NCBI GenBank assembly: GCA_009827205.1
Contig: WUAK01000157.1
Location: forward strand, 1-6,725
Length of the DNA stretch: 6,725 bases
Origin: Phycisphaeraceae bacterium
Lineage (GTDB): Bacteria; Planctomycetota; Phycisphaerae; Phycisphaerales; UBA1924
Direction: 5' to 3'
Under the pieces are notes generated by a model that ran no database searches, was not told where the DNA came from, and was given only the letters and a program-made list of their open reading frames with translations. The translations under genes and the position numbers were made by a program. Every line of letters starts with the position of its first letter. Position 1 is the stretch's first letter. Positions 1 through 6,725 of the stretch are shown piece after piece.

Positions 1-366
1 GAGCTCCGTAGAGACGAGATGATTGCGGGCTTTGCTGTTGCCAGAGCAGCGAGACGTCTCGATATAGCTATACATCAAGAAGAACCGGACCAGAGCGATA
101 TTGATGCTGCGAAACAGTCCTTGCTTGATGCGATATCAATGGGATTCGATGCAAAGGCTGCAGTCGCGAGACATGAACTTGGTGAGGTGCAGATCAAGCT
201 CGAGAAGATCAGCACCGAGATAGAAACCGCAGAGAATGAACGCTCGGAACGAATTCAGGACTATTACGAAGCAATGCTGCGTAAAATCGAAAGCCACTCA
301 CCACGCGATATCAAAAATGTTGAAAGTGAGAAGCGCGAAAATCGCAGGCCTTCAAGAGACGATTGA
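1..366 (+). CDS. C-terminal part of an unrecognised charged helical protein (5' end outside window)
   Basis: The frame is open from base 1 to the TGA at 364-366, giving 121 visible residues. The ATG at 19 is in frame, but six readable codons precede it (ELRRDE) and no ribosome site can be judged, so I treat the gene as entering from the left. The visible part is strongly helical and charged. An alanine/arginine-rich segment (FAVARAARRLDIAI) is followed by a predicted coiled coil over about residues 55-98, containing the segment LGEVQIKLEKISTEIE, and then by a basic, probably disordered tail ending RRPSRDD. There are no cysteines, no membrane segment and no catalytic motif. It points toward the leftward run and overlaps the end of its last gene by 15 bases. 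I do not recognise a family. Composition and absence of a competing frame support a real gene; its function is unknown. Confidence 0.6.
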   Translation, partial: ELRRDEMIAGFAVARAARRLDIAIHQEEPDQSDIDAAKQSLLDAISMGFDAKAAVARHELGEVQIKLEKISTEIETAENERSERIQDYYEAMLRKIESHSPRDIKNVESEKRENRRPSRDD

Positions 367-732
367 ACCGGTTTCAAGTTGTGACAGCAGTGTCACCGCG
401 ACGACATCACGCTCGCCGCCCTCGCCCTTTGGAGCGTTACTCGCAGCGAGCATCATTCCACGCGATTCTTCACCACGGATCGTACGAGGAGCGAGATTTG
501 CGACGATGACAACCTGCTTCCCGATCAGATCCTCAGGAGCGTAATACGCCTTCACACCGGCACAGATCTGTCGGGGTGTGCCAGAACCGTCGTCGAGTTG
601 CAGCTTCAGGAGCTTGTCCGCATTCGGGTGCAGTTCCGCGGTAACTACGGTTGCTACTCTCAGATCTACCTTGGCGAACTCATCAAAGGAGATCTCTGGC
701 TTGTTTGGTATTGTCGCGGCTTCATCCGTCAT
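352..732 (-). CDS. Free-standing tRNA-binding domain, methionyl-tRNA synthetase C-terminal/beta type
   Basis: This 126-residue protein is essentially one OB-fold tRNA-binding domain. The motifs run in the family order: FDEFAKVDLRVATVV (16-30), the NADKLLKLQLD strand (37-47), RQICAGVKAYYAPEDLIGKQ (54-73), VVIVANLAPRTIRG (74-87) and ESRGMMLAA (89-97). The NADKLLKL and GEESRGMMLAA motifs fit the MetRS C-terminal/beta group better than CsaA. The family binds tRNA without sequence specificity, usually fused to or partnering MetRS to raise tRNA affinity in the cytoplasm. No catalytic HIGH or KMSKS motif is present, so it cannot aminoacylate alone. The start at 732 is chosen for its GAGGAG site; a longer frame to 849 adds residues unlike the family and overlaps the upstream gene. 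It is last in the leftward run, 34 bases after its neighbour. The partner MetRS is not in this window. The family call is strong; the exact role is inferred. Confidence 0.93.
   Translation of the reverse strand: MTDEAATIPNKPEISFDEFAKVDLRVATVVTAELHPNADKLLKLQLDDGSGTPRQICAGVKAYYAPEDLIGKQVVIVANLAPRTIRGEESRGMMLAASNAPKGEGGERDVVAVTLLSQLETGSIVS
381..396. terminator. Perfect 6-bp hairpin just past the rightward gene (weak terminator candidate)
   Basis: GTGACA at 381-386 and TGTCAC at 391-396 form a perfect 6-bp stem around the tetraloop GCAG, 14 bases after the stop codon of the rightward gene. A smaller 5-bp stem (TTGAA/TTCAA, 363-377) lies just before it. No T-tract follows on the plus strand, and on the minus strand the hairpin lies inside the coding end of the tRNA-binding gene. 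It is therefore not a canonical intrinsic terminator. It could slow polymerase between the convergent genes or be a chance effect of coding sequence. Confidence 0.2.
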
Positions 733-738
733 CTTTGT

Positions 739-744
739 CTCCTC
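739..744 (-). promoter_or_regulatory. Ribosome binding site that fixes the tRNA-binding gene start
   Basis: On the minus strand GAGGAG lies six bases upstream of the ATG at 732-730 (spacer ACAAAG). It is within the 34-base gap after the upstream gene's stop. The site supports starting at 732 rather than at in-frame ATG codons farther upstream inside the preceding gene. I found no convincing -35/-10 pair in the gap. Confidence 0.75.
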
Positions 745-766
745 GTTTAGCAACTGCAGGACAGTA

Positions 767-1681
767 TCACCCGCCGTCCACATTCTCCAGAACTGCTTCT
801 CGTGAGACCCACTCTCCCGATCTGAAGTACACAAGCTCAGGATCAACACCCATCGTCGGTGCTATTTCAGATACGTCGGGATCTCTCAGCGGGGCAGCGC
901 CTTCGACAGCGAGCTCAGAAGACCAGGACTTCTGGTTTCCTTCCAGCAGCGCGGATTGAAACGCGAGATAATCTATGAAAGTCTGCTTATCCAGGACAGG
1001 CCCCGGATTACCTCTGCACGTTGAGCAGAGGCGCCGGGCACTGCCCCCCTTGCTTCGGTCAGCAACAATCCTGGCGTTGCTACATTCTGGGCAGGGCCAT
1101 ATATCGGCCTCGCGCAAAATTCGGGTAGCTGATGCACGCGACTTCGGACCGTTCACACCGTCGCTTGTTTCTTCTAGTAATGAAGATACTCTTGGGTCAT
1201 CAAATCTGGTCCTGGCCAGAGAGCCGTCCCCAGATAGTGTTAATCCAATCGCTTCAGATAATAGTAAAGAAGCCTCGTCTGCGACTAAATCGGAACCGGT
1301 GACGTCCCAGCGTCTCGCTGCGTAACGCTCATCTATTCTTCCAGCAAGAGCGAAGAGCCACTGTTTCTTAGATTCGATCTTTTCCAGCGATGCCAGCCCG
1401 ACACTCGCGCTCGCCGTTACCGGAAAGCCGGCAGACTTGTCGACCTGTGGCTTATTCTCCGATAGCACAATTGCGAGAACATATAATCTTCTCGCCAGTT
1501 CAATATCGTCATTCTTGTTTGCCACATCTGCTACTTCTTCGGCTAATAAGAAATAGCCCAGTGGGTTCGAGGGTGCGAGCGCTTCGAGCTTTGCTTCATA
1601 ACGTGTGTGCACCGATTGCTGTTGAGCCGCTAACTTATCTCCATATAACAACACACAAAGAATGGCAATGACAAGCTTCAA
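767..1681 (-). CDS. Predicted exported protein with a CxxC-x18-CxxC zinc-ribbon-like motif
   Basis: The gene encodes 304 residues from a TTG start. The N-terminus looks like a Sec signal peptide: Lys2, a hydrophobic core over residues 3-13 (LVIAILCVLLY) and a possible cleavage near LAA-QQQ at 19/20. An uncleaved anchor is possible, because the -3 residue is not ideal and Asp15/Lys16 sit in the c-region. Cys9 has no lipobox context. Residues 25-165 are mainly helical with no recognised domain. Cys197, Cys200, Cys219 and Cys222 form CPEC-x18-CSTC followed by RGNPG, which resembles half of a DnaJ-type CxxCxGxG zinc site. A YFRSGEWVSREA segment (285-296) recalls a short G-x-W-V-S/T motif I associate with exported planctomycete proteins; that is from memory. 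The TTG overlaps the upstream stop as TTGA, so translation is probably coupled. A structural or redox role for the zinc site is possible; the function is unknown. Confidence 0.85.
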   Translation of the reverse strand: MKLVIAILCVLLYGDKLAAQQQSVHTRYEAKLEALAPSNPLGYFLLAEEVADVANKNDDIELARRLYVLAIVLSENKPQVDKSAGFPVTASASVGLASLEKIESKKQWLFALAGRIDERYAARRWDVTGSDLVADEASLLLSEAIGLTLSGDGSLARTRFDDPRVSSLLEETSDGVNGPKSRASATRILREADIWPCPECSNARIVADRSKGGSARRLCSTCRGNPGPVLDKQTFIDYLAFQSALLEGNQKSWSSELAVEGAAPLRDPDVSEIAPTMGVDPELVYFRSGEWVSREAVLENVDGG

Positions 1682-4437
1682 GATTCACCTCCTGCGAGAC
1701 GGATCTGCCAGAGCATTACAGAAGCTGTTTCTACGATCTCGATCTGTTCAATGATATTTGAAGCACCCCTTCGTCCAGTGGACATTTCTTGCAGAACAGA
1801 CTCAATCTGTGATGCCGCATCGGGACGCTCGATTTCTATCAGGATACCCATTGTTTCAACGAGTGATACCTGTTCAGCTGCAAACCTCTCGATAATGCCT
1901 TCAGCGAGAGTCTTACGGCCAATCCGTCGCTTCCTTAGGTTCTCTAGCTTGCTCGCTATCGTAACGTTATCAGCGCGACTTTCTGCAGTGCTTTCCCAGC
2001 GCAGATACAGCTCTTCCGCACTTTGTACTAGTTCGGCCGCAGGATTCGCGATAACGGTAGCTGGATTATGGCCAAGACGTAGCCTGTAACTTTTCGCGAG
2101 TTCAAGGACGTACTGGTCAACTGCTGCACCTTCACCGATACCGCTGAGCTGGTTTAAAAGCGTTTCGATAAGTCTTTGACGAGCAATGAACATCCATTGT
2201 GGATCTGATGTAGCAGGCAGATAGCTGTTTGTTATTCGATCGATGATCTCATTGCTTTGCTCGATTCTAGGAAGTCGTGGTAGCAATTCGAGAACCGCGT
2301 TCGTGATAGCGGGGCTTTGCGAGTACAGGGATACGACTTCCTGGGCTTGAGTTCTCACTGCGACAGGAGTGCCGAAGAAGGCGTCTCGGACCAGTGCCTC
2401 TGCTGCGACCGAGCCTAGGTTGTGTCGACCCCTTGTCAGTTCTGCTAGAAGGGCCTGCCTGATGGGTATGTTTTGTCTCGCTGCTAGATAGCGTTCAGCC
2501 CAATCAAGAGAGCCATCCCCACCGAGATACGTGTGTGATTCATGTTCTGAAGCAATAGCGATTCTGTCGAGATCGTCTGTAAGATTCGAAAGCACCGACT
2601 CTGCAGTGGTGTAATCACCCCAGAAGGTGTATCGTGCCGCAACGGAAAGTCGGGAACGTGCTGTAGCTCGGGATAGGTGACCAATTGTCGTCTTGCCAGA
2701 TCCACGTGCTAGCTCTTGGCGAGTCAGATCTAACCATTGCCGTGAAGCTGATTCAGAGCCAGAATCAACTCCTAGGAGTACTTCCTCCAACCTTGTTCTA
2801 ACAGCCATTCGTTGGCTGTTGTCAGCATTTGAGGACAGAACGAGGTCTGCATCGACATCTGGATTGCTCGATTTCTTTACAAGCGTCCTCATGATAACAG
2901 ATAGGTCGGCAGCACTAAATTGCTCATCGCCATGCCATGCGACGAGCCTTCGCACAACTTCATCAGAGGCATCGAGAGACAACTCTGAAGCGAGAGTCTC
3001 CATCGCTTCAAAAACATTCCGTGAACTATTCGGGTCTTCGGCAAGCGTTGCGAGTGATTTGAGCGCGTCTAATACGGCTCGGTTATAAGAATCTGTTCCA
3101 ACGGTATCAAATGTCCTCAATATGGAGATCCACGTCCTCCACACTTGCGCTGTAGTATCTTGGCTTGCCAAACCGGCGCCGCAGCTCTTTATCGCTATTG
3201 CCACTCCCTCTCTGAAACTAGGAGCACCACTATGAATGTCGTTGCCGAGCAGAGTAGCCAACTGCCCAACGATCGCCGCATCTACAGATGCAGATAGGTT
3301 TCGTTCTGCAGAGAGTCTTGCGAGAGTGCCAATGACCCATGTTGATTGGAGGAGCTCGTTAGAGTCCTTTGGTTCACGAACTCCTGGTCCGCTTATCCAA
3401 TCAATCATATCGAGCGCGAATGAGGTATCTTCACCATGTATATACAAGAGCTCGATAATCGAGTTGTGAACAGCTGCTATACGATCGTCCTCAAGACTTG
3501 TCCAGCCAGATGCGATGACATTCAGAGAACTCTGAAATTGCAATTCGTCAAGTGTTTCTTGTGTTGTTGAGGAAGCCGCGGATGATATCACGTAGCGCGC
3601 GCCATCCTTTGCGGTTCGCTTAGGAGACTGGTCGTTACTCGAAAAATCACGTGAGAGCGAGTCGGGGCGAACAGTAGACACCACCTGCTCTTCTGGTGCT
3701 AACGATTCGGCAGGCGGAGCAGATTCTTCAGTGGTAAGCTTGAACCATACAGTAAAGAGTGAACCAATCGTGAGCACGGCAAAGCATGCCGAAACTATCC
3801 AACCCCCTATTGCATTGCGTTGCTTGTTCTCGGCAAAGCTAGTACGGATCGAACCCGCTCTAGTGTTGACAGAACTTACATGACTTTCAGGAGAGTCATC
3901 AGCAGTTGTATCTGGATATTTCTGCACAGGAGTGGCTAATACCCCTGTCACTATCGCTGGCAAATCAGAAGAAGGGACGCCTCTCGCGTGTGCTAGAAGC
4001 GCGAGTCGTCGCATTGACGCTTTGTTCCAACCACCATTTGCCGCGACGATTAGTATCAGGTCGTGAGATAAGAGAGTATCTTTTGCACCAGCTGACAACT
4101 CCATAGACGGAACTGAGGGAACAGGTGAAGGTGTGTGAGGTCTTTCAGGTGATGTTTCTGGAGAGGCATGAGCGGAATCGGTTTCGCTTGAAAGCAGAAG
4201 CTCCTGTAGTTGCGGATCGAGGAGCTGTGCGGCAGCGGCATGAAGGGCAAGTCTGAGTTCGTTGGCCTCGGGAGTTCTACTTCGCTGATGATCAGCGATT
4301 TCAGCCATCCGTGCACCGAGAGCTGCGAGCACCGTGGACTCTTCAGCTGGCTTGCGGGGTAAGCCGAGCATGTCGAATGGATTCGAACCCAGTGACACAC
4401 CAATAAACGTATCGGCAGGATCATGGTCTTCGTTCAT
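1678..4437 (-). CDS. Single-pass membrane protein: J-like N-terminal domain, long helical-repeat C-terminal domain
   Basis: The gene encodes 919 residues from an ATG. Residues 19-83 resemble a J domain: NPFDMLGLPRKPAEES, a helix over 34-50, then a helix ending in AAAAQLLDPQLQELLL. The HPD tripeptide that activates Hsp70 is absent (DHQRS occupies the area), so it is probably a binding or structural relic. A Pro/Ser/Thr-rich linker (84-112) leads to a small helical segment with VAANGGWNKASMRRLALLA (131-149). One membrane helix lies at about 209-232. Basic residues before it (KQR) and acidic residues after it (EES) suggest an N-in, C-out topology. Residues 296-915 are almost entirely helical pairs, suggesting a HEAT- or TPR-like solenoid outside the cytoplasm. 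Only two cysteines are present. The start overlaps the upstream stop as ATGA, and the gene's end overlaps the next start. It may scaffold the proteins of its neighbours. No established family is recognised; the architecture call is fairly secure, the role is not. Confidence 0.85.
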   Translation of the reverse strand: MNEDHDPADTFIGVSLGSNPFDMLGLPRKPAEESTVLAALGARMAEIADHQRSRTPEANELRLALHAAAAQLLDPQLQELLLSSETDSAHASPETSPERPHTPSPVPSVPSMELSAGAKDTLLSHDLILIVAANGGWNKASMRRLALLAHARGVPSSDLPAIVTGVLATPVQKYPDTTADDSPESHVSSVNTRAGSIRTSFAENKQRNAIGGWIVSACFAVLTIGSLFTVWFKLTTEESAPPAESLAPEEQVVSTVRPDSLSRDFSSNDQSPKRTAKDGARYVISSAASSTTQETLDELQFQSSLNVIASGWTSLEDDRIAAVHNSIIELLYIHGEDTSFALDMIDWISGPGVREPKDSNELLQSTWVIGTLARLSAERNLSASVDAAIVGQLATLLGNDIHSGAPSFREGVAIAIKSCGAGLASQDTTAQVWRTWISILRTFDTVGTDSYNRAVLDALKSLATLAEDPNSSRNVFEAMETLASELSLDASDEVVRRLVAWHGDEQFSAADLSVIMRTLVKKSSNPDVDADLVLSSNADNSQRMAVRTRLEEVLLGVDSGSESASRQWLDLTRQELARGSGKTTIGHLSRATARSRLSVAARYTFWGDYTTAESVLSNLTDDLDRIAIASEHESHTYLGGDGSLDWAERYLAARQNIPIRQALLAELTRGRHNLGSVAAEALVRDAFFGTPVAVRTQAQEVVSLYSQSPAITNAVLELLPRLPRIEQSNEIIDRITNSYLPATSDPQWMFIARQRLIETLLNQLSGIGEGAAVDQYVLELAKSYRLRLGHNPATVIANPAAELVQSAEELYLRWESTAESRADNVTIASKLENLRKRRIGRKTLAEGIIERFAAEQVSLVETMGILIEIERPDAASQIESVLQEMSTGRRGASNIIEQIEIVETASVMLWQIRLAGGES
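1685..1693 (-). promoter_or_regulatory. Full-length Shine-Dalgarno sequence supporting a TTG start
   Basis: The minus strand reads AGGAGGTGA, a nine-base match to the usual 3' end of bacterial 16S rRNA. The AGGAGG core is six bases from the TTG at 1681-1679. The site is embedded in the last codons of the upstream gene, which encode AGGES. No suitable ATG competes, and the TTG places a clean signal peptide at the N-terminus. An unusually strong site may compensate for the weak start codon. Confidence 0.85.
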
Positions 4438-6725
4438 TTGTCGACCTCGATACCCATAGAGCGTGCAAGTATCTGGAAGCGATTATTCCAGGGATCTGGA
4501 CCTAGTCCTGGATGAAGAAGAACGTGCTGGTTCATTGCTTCAACCGCTGCCGGTCTATCCAGTTCTACTAACAGCCGTATTGATTCGTAACGAGCTTCAT
4601 ACCAGGAATCGGTCCCTGTATCTAGTCCATTCACGAGGCGGCGCCAGATATCAAGTGCTTCAGGTTCGCGGCTAGCACGCTCGAGCAGATAAGCCTGACG
4701 CTTCAACACGGGTCCCGACCCAGCGGATGAATCAATGAGGCGCTCATTCGTCGCTAGAGCAGTCTCTAGCATCTCTTGATCTCTTTCGAGTTCCCATAAA
4801 CTGCCAGAAGCCTGGGCAACTGTTTCAAGGACTCCCAACAACGCTCGTGAAGACTGATCTCTAGAAGTGAACTGGTCGATTACAGCCTCGCCGAACTTTA
4901 CAACGGAGCGAGCGGCCTCAGTATCGAGTGGGTCATCCAGCCAGTCTTGGACTCCTTGCCTGTAAAGGAGCCTTTGGGCAGTAGAAAGGAACCCGCCGTC
5001 AATTTGTTCAAGGCGCTGATAGTGAATATCAGTGACTTCGCGGTTCCCCTCAGACGCAGCAATCTGCAGACGCCTGTATACGATCTCTGGTTCAAGATCT
5101 GATATATCTATCGAGGCATATCCGGCTACCCTGTCAAGAGTATCCAACGCAAGCGTTGCTCGTTCGATGTCAGGTGGCGAGAGCCCTAGAGCGACATCTG
5201 CGATCTGCCTAGCGCGTAGGACAAGACTATCGGCTGCATGTCTTGCACGATCCACATCTCCTGATCTGACTTCGGATTGTTCGCTACGTACCAACTGAGA
5301 AGCCACGTCGAGAAATCGCTCTCCCGCGAAGATCCTCTGATCTGTAGATGAGTTACGATATACACGATAAAGAAGTTGTGACGCTTGCCGGCGTGCTGCC
5401 AAGTAGTTTGCCGAGGCAGGTGGGATTGAAAGCAGGATGTCGACAGCTTGTTCATCGGGCACAAGACCAGCTGTCCCAGACCTCATCAAGAGACGAGCTG
5501 ATCGCTCAGTCCCCGCGTACGTTGACAGATACAGTTGCGCGGCTTGATCTCTTCTCGGTGTGAGAGATTGATCTCCCGCTTCAACTGATTCTTCCAATGC
5601 TACGACAGCAAGCCAGAGCGCATCCTCAGCCTGCTCTGGGGTACGGGCACTAGCGATTGCACGCTCAAGGACATCGGCTGCTAAGACCGGATCACCAGCG
5701 AGGTAAAACGCGGTGCCTGCAGTTGTGATCGCTCTTACTCGCTCGTTTACGTGAGAACGGGCATCGGGTTCGTCTACAGACGCGAGCAACAGATTGCCCG
5801 CTCCTCGGAACAATGATGCAACGGCATCATCTGTCACTGGTCCATCAGCGGTTTCACCCGAAGCCTCACGCGCCTCTTCTGCCCGATCGAGTGCTAACAG
5901 ACCTTTGACGTATAACGGGATGAATCCGGTATCACCGAGTGGTGCTGTGCCAAAGACACGTACAAGCTCGAGTACATGCGCGACCTCGCCTTCACTGATC
6001 AGATCTTTGAGACCGATGTCTGCAAGCCGACGGATCAGTTCTCTGCTACGACCCTGTCCCTGAGCACCAACGAGAGCTTCCATGCTTCCAACGACAAGCA
6101 AGCGTGCTGTGACCGCACCCAGCGGATTGCCAGATACTCGTGTTCTGCGAATCATGAGTTCGAGGTCGGCCCACATGCCAGCTTTGGCATATACCCATAC
6201 CCTGCGGTCATACACCTGATCCCGAACATCTTGAGGTGCATCTGAGCTCGCTTCGATCGCGTCAAGCCAAGCAACTGCTTCGACATGACGATCCAGCAAA
6301 GAACACGCGAGAGCAGCACCGATTGCTGCTCGGGCAACATGGTCATACTGTAGTAAGCCAGGTTGCAATCGATCGAATGATGCCTCTTCACCATCACGAG
6401 CGCTCAACAACCAGCCAAAGTGGCGCAATGCTCTACCAGCGTGGGGTCTGTCACCTGATATGAGCGCGTAGTAGTATTCGCTCCATCCTGCGTAGTAGAA
6501 TCCGAGCGATCTCTGCTGCCTTGCTTCAGATAACTGCGAAGATACTTCGGCTTCTTCTTCCTGTTCTAGCCGTTCGCTGAGTCGTCGCTCCAGCACCTGG
6601 GATCGCTGGTGGGCAGATTGTGCGATCACGAGAAACGTGGCTGATGCATCTCGTAAGATTCGTTCTGCTTGAGCCTGCTCTTCATCGGAAGCTAGTCTGA
6701 GGCGGTCGCTCTCGGCGATCTTCTC
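4434..6725 (-). CDS. TPR-like helical-repeat protein, 5' end outside window
   Basis: The frame is open from the right edge to the TGA at 4436-4434, giving 763 visible residues. A GTG at 6629 is an apparent start, but 32 upstream codons (EKIAESDRLRLA...) read as the same kind of charged helix, with no in-frame ATG or stop. The true start is therefore outside. Visible residues 1-75 are a probable coiled coil rich in Glu, Arg and Gln. An aromatic patch follows (GFYYAGWSEYYYAL, 75-88), then helix-turn-helix repeats of TPR type. Clear examples are around 132-192, 333-366 (AGTAFYLAGDPVLAADVLERA) and the C-terminal repeats 680-753 (PEALDIWRRLV, then WYEARYESIRLLVELDRPAA). There is one cysteine and no enzyme motif. 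TPR arrays usually mediate protein-protein contacts. Four-base overlap with the next gene suggests a shared complex with the membrane protein. The cell location is unknown because the N-terminus is missing. Confidence 0.85.
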   Translation of the reverse strand, partial: EKIAESDRLRLASDEEQAQAERILRDASATFLVIAQSAHQRSQVLERRLSERLEQEEEAEVSSQLSEARQQRSLGFYYAGWSEYYYALISGDRPHAGRALRHFGWLLSARDGEEASFDRLQPGLLQYDHVARAAIGAALACSLLDRHVEAVAWLDAIEASSDAPQDVRDQVYDRRVWVYAKAGMWADLELMIRRTRVSGNPLGAVTARLLVVGSMEALVGAQGQGRSRELIRRLADIGLKDLISEGEVAHVLELVRVFGTAPLGDTGFIPLYVKGLLALDRAEEAREASGETADGPVTDDAVASLFRGAGNLLLASVDEPDARSHVNERVRAITTAGTAFYLAGDPVLAADVLERAIASARTPEQAEDALWLAVVALEESVEAGDQSLTPRRDQAAQLYLSTYAGTERSARLLMRSGTAGLVPDEQAVDILLSIPPASANYLAARRQASQLLYRVYRNSSTDQRIFAGERFLDVASQLVRSEQSEVRSGDVDRARHAADSLVLRARQIADVALGLSPPDIERATLALDTLDRVAGYASIDISDLEPEIVYRRLQIAASEGNREVTDIHYQRLEQIDGGFLSTAQRLLYRQGVQDWLDDPLDTEAARSVVKFGEAVIDQFTSRDQSSRALLGVLETVAQASGSLWELERDQEMLETALATNERLIDSSAGSGPVLKRQAYLLERASREPEALDIWRRLVNGLDTGTDSWYEARYESIRLLVELDRPAAVEAMNQHVLLHPGLGPDPWNNRFQILARSMGIEVDK
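4444..4448 (-). promoter_or_regulatory. Ribosome binding site inside the upstream gene end
   Basis: The minus strand has GAGGT followed by a six-base spacer (CGACAA) and the ATG at 4437-4435. The site lies in the last codons of the TPR-like gene, whose TGA overlaps this ATG by ATGA. This arrangement supports the chosen start and translational coupling of the two genes. Confidence 0.7.

Noticed and set aside
366..373. Palindrome AACCGGTT as a possible operator
   Set aside because: It is only eight bases, lies inside coding sequence at convergent gene ends, and no promoter is near.
236..544. Open frame on the plus strand running across the convergent gene ends
   Set aside because: It overlaps two better-supported genes, has a serine/threonine/arginine-rich antisense-like composition, and has no family resemblance or ribosome site.
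760..800. Possible promoter for the tRNA-binding gene (minus-strand GATACT)
   Set aside because: The -10-like hexamer has only a poor -35 match (TTCTGG) 18 bases upstream, and it lies in the coding end of the previous gene.
733..849. Longer tRNA-binding protein starting at 849
   Set aside because: The extra 39 residues do not resemble the family, they overlap the preceding gene in another frame, and the GAGGAG site points to the ATG at 732.
2683..2703. GSGKTT in the 919-residue protein, resembling a P-loop
   Set aside because: The glycine required four residues before GK is absent (the position holds Leu), there is no Walker B, and the surroundings are helical repeat.
4371..4391. Minus-strand GGGTTCGAATCC, resembling a tRNA T-arm or an attachment site
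   Set aside because: The flanking bases form only two stem pairs, no acceptor or anticodon arms are present, and the bases encode the GSNPFD start of the J-like domain.
4463..6463. Several short plus-strand frames opposite the TPR-like gene
   Set aside because: They are antisense shadows of a long coding frame, with compositions rich in Ser, Arg and Thr and no start signals.

Overview
The window is densely packed, with roughly half G+C. It carries one rightward gene that enters from the left edge and a leftward run of four genes that fills the rest and runs off the right edge. No stretch over 300 bases lacks a gene. I see no tRNA, rRNA, insertion sequence, CRISPR array or phage gene. The style suggests a planctomycete, possibly of the Phycisphaerae: large cysteine-poor helical-repeat proteins of unknown function, a membrane protein with a degenerate J-like head, an exported protein with a four-cysteine motif, alternative start codons and strong AGGAGG-type ribosome sites. 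This is an inference from gene style; no marker gene fixes the taxon.

Layout. Bases 1-366 (+) encode the C-terminal part of an unrecognised, charged, helical protein. Its end overlaps tail-to-tail by 15 bases with the last gene of the leftward run. In transcription order, that run is: (i) 6725-4434, a long TPR-like repeat protein whose start lies outside the window; (ii) 4437-1678, a 919-residue single-pass membrane protein with a J-like but HPD-lacking N-terminal domain and a long helical-repeat C-terminal domain; (iii) 1681-767, a 304-residue protein with a signal peptide and a CxxC-x18-CxxC motif; (iv) 732-352, a free-standing tRNA-binding domain of the methionyl-tRNA synthetase C-terminal/beta type.

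Genes i-ii and ii-iii each overlap by 4 bases (ATGA and TTGA), and each downstream ribosome site lies inside the end of the upstream gene. These three therefore look translationally coupled and are candidates for one membrane-associated assembly. Gene iv follows after 34 bases with its own ribosome site. It is the only gene assigned to a known family with confidence, and its link to the other three may be only shared transcription. The coupled trio is the most plausible undescribed system here, but its function cannot be read from the sequence.
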